From Pseudomonas syringae (GTDB taxonomy: Bacteria > Pseudomonadota > Gammaproteobacteria > Pseudomonadales > Pseudomonadaceae), in NCBI RefSeq assembly GCF_000737245.1, contig NZ_JPQU01000039.1, positions 1-64,000 of the forward strand: a DNA stretch of 64,000 nt. The letters are read 5' to 3'. The notes under the pieces are model-generated. The model was not told the DNA's origin. It ran no database searches and saw only the letters and a program-made list of their open reading frames with translations. Shown piece by piece: positions 39,540 to 48,089 of this stretch; positions within the stretch are counted from its first letter, which is position 1; each line of letters starts with the position of its first letter. Position numbers and translations under genes: made by a program.

Positions 39540-39549
39540 TCACATGTGA
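39540..39549. promoter_or_regulatory. Palindromic operator candidate 2
   Basis: TCACATGTGA repeats the core of the first palindrome. The two centres are 52 bp apart, about five helical turns, so both would face the same side of the DNA. It lies between divergent yjfI and the FUSC gene. Confidence 0.6.
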
Positions 39550-39688
39550 TGAAACAATTCCATGCCGTAAGCTCTCCCGCTGCCGTGAACCCAAAACACC
39601 TGACACAAATCCCCGATTAACTGTGGCTTACTGACATCTACCCTCGTCTCTTACGGGATCAAATCCCAATCCTCGCGGTCTTTTACGC

Positions 39689-40762
39689 ATGATGACTTCC
39701 CGCTCTCTCCGTTTGCCTTTCTGGTTGCGCCGCGTTTTACGACCGGTGCTGGACCCTTATCGACGCTTTCGACATGCACGTCTGATCCATGCCGCGCGGA
39801 TTGCGGTGGGTTTGCTGGTGACGATTCTGTTGACCACCGGCTTGAACCTCCCACACGGAGAATGGGCATCGGTGACGATGTTGATCGTGATTGGCGGCCT
39901 GCAGCATCACGGCAATATCCGCAAGAAGTCTGTCGAGCGAGCTTACGGAACGTTGATTGGAGCGGGGCTTGGGCTCTTGGTGGTGGTGCAGCAGGGTTAT
40001 CTGCAGATGCCGCTGCTGACCTACGCAATGATGTCGGTGATGTGCGGGTTCTTTGCATATCACGCCATTGGCAAGGGCGGGTATACCGCGTTGCTCTCGG
40101 CGATCACGCTGTTCATCGTCGCCGGTCACGGCTACAACCCGATCAGTGATGGGCTGTGGCGCACCGTGGATATCCTGATCGGTATCGCCCTGGCGCTGGC
40201 GTTTTCTTTTGCCCTGCCGTTGTACGCCGTTTTTTCCTGGCGCTATAACCTGGCCAGTGGCTTACGCGACTGTGCGAAAGTTTATGGCCGTATCATCCAT
40301 GGCCAGGTAACTGCCGCCGATGATCATCGCAAGCTGATGACTCGCCTCAACAACACCATGTTGCAACTGCGTTCGCTGATGCCTTCTGTCTCCAAGGAAG
40401 TGCGAATCTCCATGGTTGAGCTCGACGCCATTCAAGGGCACTTCCGCATGTGTCTGAGTACCCTGGAGATCCTCGCCAACATTCGTCCTGCCGATATCGA
40501 TAATGTCGCCGGCCCTGAGTGGAAAGAGCGCCTGGACGCCGAGTATCGCCAGACCCGCCGGCAGCTGGTGGGCATGGCCCGCGCTCTGCAGACCGGCGCC
40601 ACCGAGCGACTGCAGCGCGCGTCCGAGACCACCCTCCCCACGCCTGCGGCGGCACTGCCCAGCGAACTCACCGCCTACCATCTGTTGATGTCCCAGCTGG
40701 CAATCAATATCGATGGCTTGCAGCAGCGATTGGCGAAGACTTCACGCCGCTGGAAGTTCTAA
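39689..40762 (+). CDS. FUSC-family inner-membrane protein (aromatic-acid-exporter-like)
   Basis: This 357-residue protein has a basic head (SLRLPFWLRRVLRPVL) and about six transmembrane helices over residues 34-175 (GEWASVTMLIVIGGLQ..KSVERAYGTLIGAGLGLLVVV), then a soluble helical C-terminal half. The motif with GNIRKKSVERAYGT is typical of FUSC/ArAE proteins such as AaeB and YccS, which take part in efflux of aromatic carboxylates. The substrate is not known. It is divergent from yjfI, and the palindromes lie between them. Confidence 0.85.
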   Translation: MMTSRSLRLPFWLRRVLRPVLDPYRRFRHARLIHAARIAVGLLVTILLTTGLNLPHGEWASVTMLIVIGGLQHHGNIRKKSVERAYGTLIGAGLGLLVVVQQGYLQMPLLTYAMMSVMCGFFAYHAIGKGGYTALLSAITLFIVAGHGYNPISDGLWRTVDILIGIALALAFSFALPLYAVFSWRYNLASGLRDCAKVYGRIIHGQVTAADDHRKLMTRLNNTMLQLRSLMPSVSKEVRISMVELDAIQGHFRMCLSTLEILANIRPADIDNVAGPEWKERLDAEYRQTRRQLVGMARALQTGATERLQRASETTLPTPAAALPSELTAYHLLMSQLAINIDGLQQRLAKTSRRWKF

Positions 40763-41251
40763 GGCCGATGTGTGATGCGCTCCTTGCAAATATATAACTA
40801 ACTGAATGCGGTCGGCTTTTGTGGGAGCGACCGGGGTGGCGCTCCACATTGCTCGCGAAGAGGCCAGAATTGCTGAGCGAACCTTTAAGCCTGAACACCG
40901 CTTTCGCGAGCAACGTGGAGCGCCACCCCGGTCGCTCCCACAATCCCATTGTTTGCTGCGCGACAGCGCTGCGTCTGCCACGCAAGCGCTCCCACAGAAA
41001 TACGTATTTATTTCGTTTTTACAGCTCGCATTTAATCTTTCAAGGTACGACTTCAACCACAGATGACAGGTCATTAAATCTGCGCTAACTTGCGTAAAGG
41101 CAGGATGCCATCTCGCAAACTTTAGTTGACTTTAAGCTCAGGTATTTGCGCATTAAACGGGGCAACTAATAGCGCCCGAATTATATTATTTTTGTCACAT
41201 TATTTGATGTGAAAGCTGCCGCAAACATTAACCCTTTGAAGCAGAACGAAA
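40763..41251. other. Interval with extended REP and AT-rich leader of the MCP-like gene
   Basis: This 489-bp stretch begins with the extended REP (listed separately), then a lone half REP (GCGCTCCCACAG near 40986). From 41000 on it becomes AT-rich (TTATATTATTTTTGTCACATTATTTGATG around 41180-41208). The AT-rich part probably holds the promoter of the next gene, but no clear -35/-10 pair was found. No coding sequence is evident. Confidence 0.45.
40820..40942. repeat. Extended REP palindrome with 40-bp arms
   Basis: The arms (40820-40859 and 40903-40942) match at 39 of 40 positions. Besides the usual TGTGGGAGCG and TTGCTCGCGAA parts, they contain an extra block, ACCGGGGTGGCGCTCCAC, not present in the other REPs here. 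The spacer is 43 nt. Confidence 0.75.
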
Positions 41252-42295
41252 ATGATCGAACCTGAACGGATCGTCACCCTCTCCCGGGAAGTGGAAGCGC
41301 TGGCTACTCGCGGTGTCAGCGATATACAAATGATCACGCGCCAGACTCGATTACTGGCAATCAATGCACTAATCGAAGCTGCACATGCGGGCAAGGCAGG
41401 CCTGGGCTTTTCGGTCGTCGCCGAAGAGGTGAAGGATATCTCTGAGCGCATCTCCAAGATCGCCAGTGGCCTGACTCAGGATTTACAGGCATCCGTCAAC
41501 GAACTCACCGAGCTGGGCAAAAGCATGTGTTTCGATGTTCGCGGCCAGCGCTTGGCGGATCTTTCGCTGAACCTGATCGAGATCATCGACCGCAATTTGT
41601 ATGAGCGCACCTGTGACGTGCGCTGGTGGGCAACAGATGCTTCGCTGGTCGATGTATTGACCACTCAAAGCCTCGAAACCTGCGCCCATGCGAGCGAACG
41701 CCTGGGGATTATTCTCGACAGCTACACCGTCTACCTCGATATCTGGGTGGCCGATAACACCGGCCGCGTCATTGCGTCGGGCAGGCCGGACAGCTTTGGC
41801 AAAGTCCTCGGCGCCAATGTGGCAGATGTGCCTTGGTTCAAACACGCACTGCGACACTCATCGGGCGACCAGTATTTCGCCGGAGAGGTTGCCATAGAGC
41901 CGCTGCTCAACGGCGCACCGACCTGTGCCTTCAGCGCAGCCGTGCGCGCCAACGCGGGTAAACAAGCGCCCGTGATTGGCGTCATCGGGATCTTCTTCGA
42001 CTGGAAAAACCAGGCCGACTCGGTCATCAACGGCGTGCGTTTGAGCGACGATGAGCGCTCACGAACCCGGGTGATGATGGTCGACGCCAACCACAAGATC
42101 ATTGCCAGCTCGGATGCGCAGAGTCATCTGGGGCAAAACGTCGATCTGCAGACCAAAGCCGGGCAGGCCAGCGGCTATCGAACGTTGCCCAATAGCCTGA
42201 TTCAGGGTTATTGCCTGACACCGGGGTTTGAGACCTATCCGGGCATGGGTTGGCTTGGGGTGATTGAGCAGCAGTTGCCGGCGATTGAGGTGTAG
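41252..42295 (+). CDS. Soluble chemoreceptor-like protein with N-terminal signalling hairpin and C-terminal Cache-like domain
   Basis: The protein has 347 residues without transmembrane segments. Residues 1-95 form a short MCP signalling hairpin; its tip reads ITRQTRLLAINALIEAAHAGKAGLGFSVVAEEVK, the region that contacts CheA and CheW. Residues about 130-340 look like a Cache sensor (VYLDIWVADNTGRVIASGRPD and VMMVDANHKIIASSD). The order is the reverse of ordinary receptors, and no HAMP domain is seen. The ATG at 41252 has only a weak site. It may be an independent cytoplasmic receptor rather than a fragment, since the C-terminal domain is intact. Confidence 0.8.
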   Translation: MIEPERIVTLSREVEALATRGVSDIQMITRQTRLLAINALIEAAHAGKAGLGFSVVAEEVKDISERISKIASGLTQDLQASVNELTELGKSMCFDVRGQRLADLSLNLIEIIDRNLYERTCDVRWWATDASLVDVLTTQSLETCAHASERLGIILDSYTVYLDIWVADNTGRVIASGRPDSFGKVLGANVADVPWFKHALRHSSGDQYFAGEVAIEPLLNGAPTCAFSAAVRANAGKQAPVIGVIGIFFDWKNQADSVINGVRLSDDERSRTRVMMVDANHKIIASSDAQSHLGQNVDLQTKAGQASGYRTLPNSLIQGYCLTPGFETYPGMGWLGVIEQQLPAIEV

Positions 42296-42316
42296 CCAAT
42301 ACAAACGACCCTACCC

Positions 42317-42408
42317 TGTGGGAGCGAATTCATTCGCGAAGAGGCCCGTACATTCGATAGAAATCCATCGTCTGACAAGCCGCTTTCGCGAATGAATTCG
42401 CTCCCACA
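42317..42408. repeat. REP palindrome, GAATTCATTCGCGAA type
   Basis: TGTGGGAGCGAATTCATTCGCGAA faces TTCGCGAATGAATTCGCTCCCACA between convergent genes. It is nearly identical to the units at 17143 and 38013. Confidence 0.8.
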
Positions 42409-42429
42409 GAGGATTGCCTGCCCGCCCCA

Positions 42430-44019
42430 TCAATACCCCGCCGCAGCGCCATTGCTTCGCGGATCGAAGGCCCCCTCAAATGACCCGTTCGGCAGACGTA
42501 CTGCCGCTGCCGCATGGCCCATGGTCTCGGTGAACGGCCCAAGCACTTCCACCTCATGACCACGCTGTTGCAGCTCGGCGATAACCTCAGGCGCGATGCG
42601 GGACTCAACTTTAAGCGTGTCGCTGCTGTCACCCCATGTTCTGCCCAATAACCAGCGCGGCGCAGTGACCGCCTGCTGCAACGACTGACCAAACACGGCG
42701 TATCGGCTAAACACCGCCGCCTGCGTCTGTGGCTGGCCATCGCCACCCATGGTTCCGTAAACCAGCAGTCGTCCGTCATTCAGGCGAGCCGCTGCCGGAT
42801 TCAAGGTGTGAAAAGGCTTCTTGCCCGGCCGCAAGCCCAGCAAGTGACTGGGATCAAGGCTGAACGAGGCGCCCCGGTTTTGCCAGTTGAGACCACTGCC
42901 AGGCAACACCACGCCGCTGCCGAATTCGTGATAAATGCTCTGGATAAACGAGACGGCGAGGCCGCTGTCATCAATGACGCCCATCCAGATCGTATCGCCG
43001 GGCCCTTTGCCCTCGCCCCACACTGCCGCATGTTGAGGGTCGATGCGCTGGGCCAGATGATGCAGGTAGTCCGGCTCAAGGCATGCTTGCGGATCGATAG
43101 TCATGTGTTCCGGATCGGTGATGTGCTCATCGCGCACCGCGAACGCCAGCTTGGTCGCTTCAACCAGAGTATGAATATGATCGGCGCTGTCTGGAGTGCA
43201 TTGGCTCAACCCGGCATGATCGGCCACCCCGAGGATCAGTTGCGAAACCAGCCCTTGGCTCGGCGGCGGCAGATTGAACACCGTCCCCGCGCTGTGCTTG
43301 AGGGTTAACGCACGCACCCGTTTGGCTCGGTAATTCGCCAGATCGCTTCGCGTTACGGGCGCACCCAGGGTGTGCAGATCTTCGGCGATGGAATCCGCCA
43401 GGGCGCCGCGATAAAAGCTGTCCAAGCCTTCTTCGGCCAAGGTGCGCAAAGTGGTGGCGAGTCGGGTCTGCTTGAACAGGCTGCCCGCTGCTGGCGCTTC
43501 GCCGTTGTGCAGAAAGGTATCGGCGAAACCGGGAATACCCTGCAACTCGGCCTTTTTGCTGGCCGTTGCCAGATGCTGGGAAGGCGTGACCGGGATGCCT
43601 GACTCGGCGTAATAAATCGCGTCGGCCAATAAACGTGGCAGCGGTAACTGGCCGCCCAGCTCCGCAGACACCTGCAAGGCTTCCTGCCATCCGCCCACCG
43701 TCCCGGCCACCGTCAACGCAGCCCCTGCACCGCGAATCGGAATGCGCGTCATACCTGCATAGCGATCCAGGGTCGCGAGACTCCCAGCCGGGCCACTGGC
43801 ATCAATGGCAATCGGCTCACCTGTTGGAGGAACAATCAGCCAGAAGCCATCGCCCCCCAGGCTATTCATGTGTGGGTACACCACCGCAATCGAAGCCGCA
43901 GCGGCGACCATCGCCTCGACGGCATTGCCGCCATCGCGCAAGACTGCCAGAGCCGACTGAGCGGCAAGGCTATGAGGGGCAACCGCAATTCCACGAGCGG
44001 CAAGGGTTGTATTAAGCAT
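42430..44019 (-). CDS. Gamma-glutamyltransferase-like Ntn hydrolase, cytoplasmic
   Basis: The protein has 529 residues and starts at ATG 44019 (MLNTTLAARGIAVAPH). It has no signal peptide, unlike the periplasmic Ggt. The glutamyltransferase pattern is present: ALAVLRDGGNAVEAMVAAA, GGDGFW, and the processing site GPGDTIWMGVID, with the presumed nucleophile Thr near 343. Later SGVVLPGSGLNWQNRG lines the active site. Family members hydrolyse gamma-glutamyl or related amides; some act as cephalosporin acylases. It lies 14 bp after an OxlT-like transporter gene, so an imported compound is probably its substrate. Confidence 0.85.
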   Translation of the reverse strand: MLNTTLAARGIAVAPHSLAAQSALAVLRDGGNAVEAMVAAAASIAVVYPHMNSLGGDGFWLIVPPTGEPIAIDASGPAGSLATLDRYAGMTRIPIRGAGAALTVAGTVGGWQEALQVSAELGGQLPLPRLLADAIYYAESGIPVTPSQHLATASKKAELQGIPGFADTFLHNGEAPAAGSLFKQTRLATTLRTLAEEGLDSFYRGALADSIAEDLHTLGAPVTRSDLANYRAKRVRALTLKHSAGTVFNLPPPSQGLVSQLILGVADHAGLSQCTPDSADHIHTLVEATKLAFAVRDEHITDPEHMTIDPQACLEPDYLHHLAQRIDPQHAAVWGEGKGPGDTIWMGVIDDSGLAVSFIQSIYHEFGSGVVLPGSGLNWQNRGASFSLDPSHLLGLRPGKKPFHTLNPAAARLNDGRLLVYGTMGGDGQPQTQAAVFSRYAVFGQSLQQAVTAPRWLLGRTWGDSSDTLKVESRIAPEVIAELQQRGHEVEVLGPFTETMGHAAAAVRLPNGSFEGAFDPRSNGAAAGY

Positions 44020-44033
44020 GCAGAGTCCTTGAT

Positions 44034-45311
44034 TCACAGGCCATGGGCGTTCTTCGCCAGCCAATTGCGGCGCATACGCTTGAGCACGAAGAAAGCCAGC
44101 GCGGCGGTAATGATGTCGAAACTGATCGCCACGGTGAATACCGGGATCCAGCTGTCGGTGTACTGATGCAGTAGCGCGGCGACTGGCCCACCGAAGATTG
44201 AGCCGATGCCTTGGGCCATGTAAAGAAAGCCGTAATTGGTTGTAGCGTTCTTGGCGCCGAAGGTGTCAGTCAGGGTCGACGGGAACAGTGAGAAAATTTC
44301 CCCCCAACCCAGGAATACAACCCCGGAAAGCAGCACGAACAGCACCGGGTTATCAATCGTCAAAAACCACAGCGTCATGGCGACGCCTTCGAAGAAGAAG
44401 GCAAAGGCCATGGTGTTTTCCCGGCCCCAACGGTCGGAGATCCAGCCGAACAGAGGGCGGGTCAGGCCATTGCAGATGCGGTCTATGGTCAATGCCAACG
44501 GCAACGCCGCCATGCCCATGACCATCACATTGGTCATGCCGAAGTCTTTGGCGAAGCTGGCCATTTGCGAAGTCACCATCAGCCCGGAAGTGGACATCAT
44601 GGTGAACATGGCAAACATCAGCCAGAAAATCGGAGTCTTGAGCATCTGCCGAGGCGCCATGTCAGCGACAACCTTGCCCACAATCGGCACCGGCGCCGCG
44701 GCCAATTGAGCCGGTGGCTGGCGCAGGAACTGCGAGGCCAGCAAGCCGACGATCCCGAGGATCACACCGAAGGTCATGAGCGTGGCTTCCATGCCAACCT
44801 CTTTAAGGCTATTGCTGATCGGAAAAGTGGTGAGCATCGCGCCCATACCGTAACCCGCCGCGACTGCACCTGCCGCCAGCCCGCGACGGTCAGGGAACCA
44901 ACGCACCATCAGCCCGACAATCCCGACATACACGATGCCGGTACCCAGCCCGCCGAGAAGACCGTAGCTCAGATACAGCGAGGTGAGGGAGTTGGCCTGG
45001 CTGGCCAATACCCAGCTAAGCCCCGAAAGCGCGCAGCCGGTCGCAATCAGCTTTCGCAAGCCGAACCGATCAATCAACCAGCCTTGAGCGGGGGAGAAGA
45101 ATGTCTGCAAGATGATCAACAGTGAAAAAGTTATTTGCACCTGAGCCAGAGACACACCCAACTTCTGAGTCAATGGACCGGTAAATAAAGTCCAGACATA
45201 TTGCGGGCTGGAGATAGCCATCATACAAACCAGACCAATAACCAGTTGATACCAGCGGGAGCTGAACGCACCGGTCAATGGCTGCTCTAGCGTAAGCGTC
45301 TTGCTGTTCAT
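44034..45311 (-). CDS. MFS transporter of the oxalate/formate antiporter (OxlT) family
   Basis: The protein has 425 residues and about 12 transmembrane helices, starting at ATG 45311 (MNSKTLTLEQPLTGAFSSRW). Family features include FFSPAQGWLIDRFGLRKLIATG and VRWFPDRRGLAAGAVAAGYGMGA. Members exchange small carboxylates, but the substrate cannot be predicted. It is upstream of the GGT-like gene on the same strand and is divergent from an Lrp/AsnC regulator. Confidence 0.87.
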   Translation of the reverse strand: MNSKTLTLEQPLTGAFSSRWYQLVIGLVCMMAISSPQYVWTLFTGPLTQKLGVSLAQVQITFSLLIILQTFFSPAQGWLIDRFGLRKLIATGCALSGLSWVLASQANSLTSLYLSYGLLGGLGTGIVYVGIVGLMVRWFPDRRGLAAGAVAAGYGMGAMLTTFPISNSLKEVGMEATLMTFGVILGIVGLLASQFLRQPPAQLAAAPVPIVGKVVADMAPRQMLKTPIFWLMFAMFTMMSTSGLMVTSQMASFAKDFGMTNVMVMGMAALPLALTIDRICNGLTRPLFGWISDRWGRENTMAFAFFFEGVAMTLWFLTIDNPVLFVLLSGVVFLGWGEIFSLFPSTLTDTFGAKNATTNYGFLYMAQGIGSIFGGPVAALLHQYTDSWIPVFTVAISFDIITAALAFFVLKRMRRNWLAKNAHGL

Positions 45312-45706
45312 AACAAACCTCACTGTGCAGGTGGTCGATACAACCTGTTCAGCAAGGGCCATGCCAATCGCTAGCAATCCATCTAACCAACAACACCCCA
45401 ACTATTAGCCAAATAAAACCTGCGCCCACACTTTTAACTTCCGATGCAAAGATCGAAATAACGGCATTAGCACTTCGTTGAATCTTATAACTTGGTTATC
45501 AGCACCACCCACTCTACGCCCGGATGATTTATCGCTCTAACGCTGGCAAGACAGATGACATCGCTTAACGGACAAAGCCCTAATTAAGTGGATTAGCGAC
45601 TGGCAGCCGCGCGCACCACAATGAATCTCCCTGCTTCGTTTTAGTTCGCGCCAAGCCATTTGCGTCGCCCACAGGTAAGATGCCCACTGCCCTGAAGGAG
45701 ATGCTC
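45312..45706. other. Divergent control region of the MFS and Lrp genes
   Basis: This 395-bp, comparatively AT-rich stretch has no gene. It contains an ATAAC-TTG-GTTAT palindrome (45487-45499) and other AT-rich patches of the kind Lrp-family proteins bind. Promoter boxes are not clear enough to call. Confidence 0.4.
45487..45499. promoter_or_regulatory. Palindrome in the MFS/Lrp divergent region
   Basis: ATAAC and GTTAT flank TTG, giving a 13-bp dyad near the middle of the divergent interval. It is a candidate site for the Lrp/AsnC protein encoded next door; this is inference from position and shape. Confidence 0.35.
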
Positions 45707-46168
45707 TTGTCCACCACGCGCCCGCCCGTCCTTGATGAAATCGACCGCCAGCTGATTGCGGCCTTGCAGCTCAACGCCCGGGAAAGCGTGGCCATGCTTG
45801 CCCGTCAGTTGGGTATCGCCCGTACCACGGTCACGTCCCGGCTGGCGCGGCTGGAAAGCGCCAAGGTGATCACCGGTTATGGCGTGCGCTTGAGTCAACG
45901 GGTGGTTGATGGTGGATTGCAGGCTTACGTCGGCATCACCGTGCAGCCGCGCTCGGGCAAGGAAGTGCTGCGCCGCCTCAGCAGTCTGGCGCAAGTCCAG
46001 CAGCTGTGTGCTGTCAGTGGCGAGTTCGACTACGTCGCCTGGCTGCGCACTGATTCCCCCGAGCAACTTGATCAATTGCTGGACCTGATCGGTAGCGTTG
46101 ATGGCGTTGAGAAGACCACTACCTCGATCATTCTCAGCAGCAAGATTGATCGGGGACAGCCTGTATAG
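45707..46168 (+). CDS. Lrp/AsnC-family transcriptional regulator
   Basis: This 153-residue protein has an N-terminal helix-turn-helix (LDEIDRQLIAALQLNARESVAMLARQLGIARTTVTSRLARLE) and a C-terminal RAM ligand-binding domain (VGITVQPRSGKEVLRRLSS...VCAVSGEFDYVAWLR). I chose TTG 45707, with AAGGAG 6 nt upstream; ATG codons at 45701 and 45680 are in frame, but the first abuts the binding site. It is divergent from the MFS/GGT-like pair and 226 bp ahead of davB, so either set may be its target, with lysine a plausible effector. Confidence 0.85.
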   Translation: MSTTRPPVLDEIDRQLIAALQLNARESVAMLARQLGIARTTVTSRLARLESAKVITGYGVRLSQRVVDGGLQAYVGITVQPRSGKEVLRRLSSLAQVQQLCAVSGEFDYVAWLRTDSPEQLDQLLDLIGSVDGVEKTTTSIILSSKIDRGQPV

Positions 46169-46180
46169 GGTCGTGCAGTC

Positions 46181-46270
46181 TGTTGGAGCGAGGCTTGCCC
46201 GCGAACCAGGCATATCGGTTTCCCTGTCACACCACGTTATCGTTCTTCGCGGGCAAGCCTCGCTCCAACA
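46181..46270. repeat. REP palindrome, TTGGAGCGAGGCTTGCCCGCGAA type
   Basis: TGTTGGAGCGAGGCTTGCCCGCGAA faces TTCGCGGGCAAGCCTCGCTCCAACA between the Lrp gene and davB. The remaining 124 bp before davB should hold its promoter. Confidence 0.8.
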
Positions 46271-46394
46271 GGTCAAAGTGCTCATCAGGGTCGTCACATC
46301 GCACAAAACCACTCCATATCGACGACACTTTGCTTCTTATTAATGTCTTCACTCCTGTCTAGACTGTGCCTTTCGCGCATCAGCCAGGTCAGTC

Positions 46395-48074
46395 ATGAAA
46401 AACAATCGCCACCCCGCAGACGGTAAGAAGCCGATCACGATTTTCGGCCCGGATTTCCCCTTCGCCTTTGACGACTGGATCGAGCATCCGGCCGGGCTGG
46501 GCAGTATTCCGGTGGAGAATCATGGTCAGGAAGTGGCGATCGTCGGGGCTGGCATTGCTGGACTGGTCGCCGCTTATGAGCTGATGAAACTGGGCCTCAA
46601 ACCAGTGATCTACGAAGCGTCGAAGATGGGCGGCCGTCTTCGCTCTCAGGCATTTCAGGGCACCGATGGCATCGTCGCGGAGCTGGGCGGCATGCGCTTT
46701 CCGGTGTCGTCCACGGCGTTTTATCACTACGTCGATAAGCTCGGTCTGGAGTCCAAACCCTTCCCTAATCCGCTGACCGCAGCATCGGGCAGCACTGTAA
46801 TTGATCTGGAGGGTGTCACTTACTACGCGCAACAGCTCTCGGACTTGCCGGCGATGTTCCAAGAGGTGGCCGACGCGTGGGCGGACGCACTGGAAGAAGG
46901 TTCGGGCTTCAAAGACATCCAGCAAGCCATCCGCGACCGCGACGTGCCGCGCCTCAAGGAATTGTGGAACACCCTCGTGCCGCTGTGGGACGACCGCACC
47001 TTCTATGATTTCGTCGCGACCTCCAAGGCGTTCGCCAAGCTGTCGTTTTACCATCGCGAAGTGTTTGGCCAGGTAGGCTTTGGCACCGGTGGCTGGGATT
47101 CGGATTTCCCCAACTCGATGCTGGAAATCTTCCGCGTGGTCATGACCAATTGCGACGATCACCAGCACCTGATCGTCGGCGGCGTCGAGCAAGTGCCGCT
47201 GGGCATCTGGCGACACGTACCGGAGCGCTGCGCTCACTGGCCGCAAGGCACCAGCCTGTCGTCGCTGCACCACGGCGCGCCGCGCACGGGCGTCAAACGC
47301 ATCGCCCGCGCAGAAGACGGTCGGTTGGCTGTCACTGATAACTGGGGCGATACACGCCATTACGCCGCGGTCCTGACCACCTGTCAGAGCTGGTTGCTCA
47401 CCACTCAGATCGAGTGCGAAGAGTCGCTGTTCTCGCAGAAGATGTGGATGGCTCTGGACCGCACGCGCTATATGCAATCGTCGAAAACCTTCGTGATGGT
47501 TGATCGTCCGTTCTGGAAAGACAAAGACCCGGAAACCGGTCGCGACCTGATGAGTATGACCCTCACCGACCGCCTTACCCGTGGCACATATCTGTTCGAT
47601 AACGGTGACGACAAGCCGGGGGTGATCTGCCTTTCCTATTCGTGGATGAGCGACGCCCTGAAGATGCTGCCGCAGCCTATCGAAAAACGCGTGAAGCTGG
47701 CGCTCGACGCTCTGAAAAAGATCTACCCTAAAGTCGATATCGCGGCGCGGATCATCGGCGACCCTATTACTGTTTCCTGGGAGTCGGACCCGCATTTCCT
47801 CGGTGCCTTCAAAGGCGCGTTGCCGGGCCACTATCGTTACAACCAGCGCATGTACGCGCACTTCATGCAGCAGGACATGCCCGTGGAACAGCGCGGCATG
47901 TTCATTGCCGGTGACGATGTTTCCTGGACACCTGCCTGGGTCGAAGGCGCGGTGCAGACCTCATTGAACGCGGTATGGGGCATCATGACCCACTTCGGCG
48001 GCAAGACTCACGCCGACAACCCAGGCCCCGGCGATGTGTTCGACGAAATCGGCCCTATCGCTCTGGCTGACTGA
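46395..48074 (+). CDS. davB: L-lysine 2-monooxygenase DavB
   Basis: A flavin amine-oxidase-fold protein of 559 residues. The FAD-binding motif EVAIVGAGIAGLVAAYELMKLG (about 48-70) is followed by GGRLRSQ. The C-terminal FAD segment has FIAGDDVSWTPAWVEGAVQTSLNAV. The overall sequence recalls P. putida lysine monooxygenase rather than tryptophan monooxygenase IaaM. It converts L-lysine and O2 to 5-aminovaleramide and CO2. davA follows after 15 bp and supplies the next step. davD and davT are not in the window. Confidence 0.93.
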   Translation: MKNNRHPADGKKPITIFGPDFPFAFDDWIEHPAGLGSIPVENHGQEVAIVGAGIAGLVAAYELMKLGLKPVIYEASKMGGRLRSQAFQGTDGIVAELGGMRFPVSSTAFYHYVDKLGLESKPFPNPLTAASGSTVIDLEGVTYYAQQLSDLPAMFQEVADAWADALEEGSGFKDIQQAIRDRDVPRLKELWNTLVPLWDDRTFYDFVATSKAFAKLSFYHREVFGQVGFGTGGWDSDFPNSMLEIFRVVMTNCDDHQHLIVGGVEQVPLGIWRHVPERCAHWPQGTSLSSLHHGAPRTGVKRIARAEDGRLAVTDNWGDTRHYAAVLTTCQSWLLTTQIECEESLFSQKMWMALDRTRYMQSSKTFVMVDRPFWKDKDPETGRDLMSMTLTDRLTRGTYLFDNGDDKPGVICLSYSWMSDALKMLPQPIEKRVKLALDALKKIYPKVDIAARIIGDPITVSWESDPHFLGAFKGALPGHYRYNQRMYAHFMQQDMPVEQRGMFIAGDDVSWTPAWVEGAVQTSLNAVWGIMTHFGGKTHADNPGPGDVFDEIGPIALAD

Positions 48075-48089
48075 ACAAGAGGCACCACC

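Noticed and set aside
46389..47861. Long open frame of 490 codons on the minus strand opposite davB
   Set aside because: It mirrors codon-position bias of davB in high-GC DNA, resembles no protein family, and davB is certain.
46395..48074. Tryptophan 2-monooxygenase (IaaM) for the flavin oxidase gene
   Set aside because: The sequence and the directly adjacent amidase gene fit lysine monooxygenase DavB; no indoleacetamide hydrolase follows.
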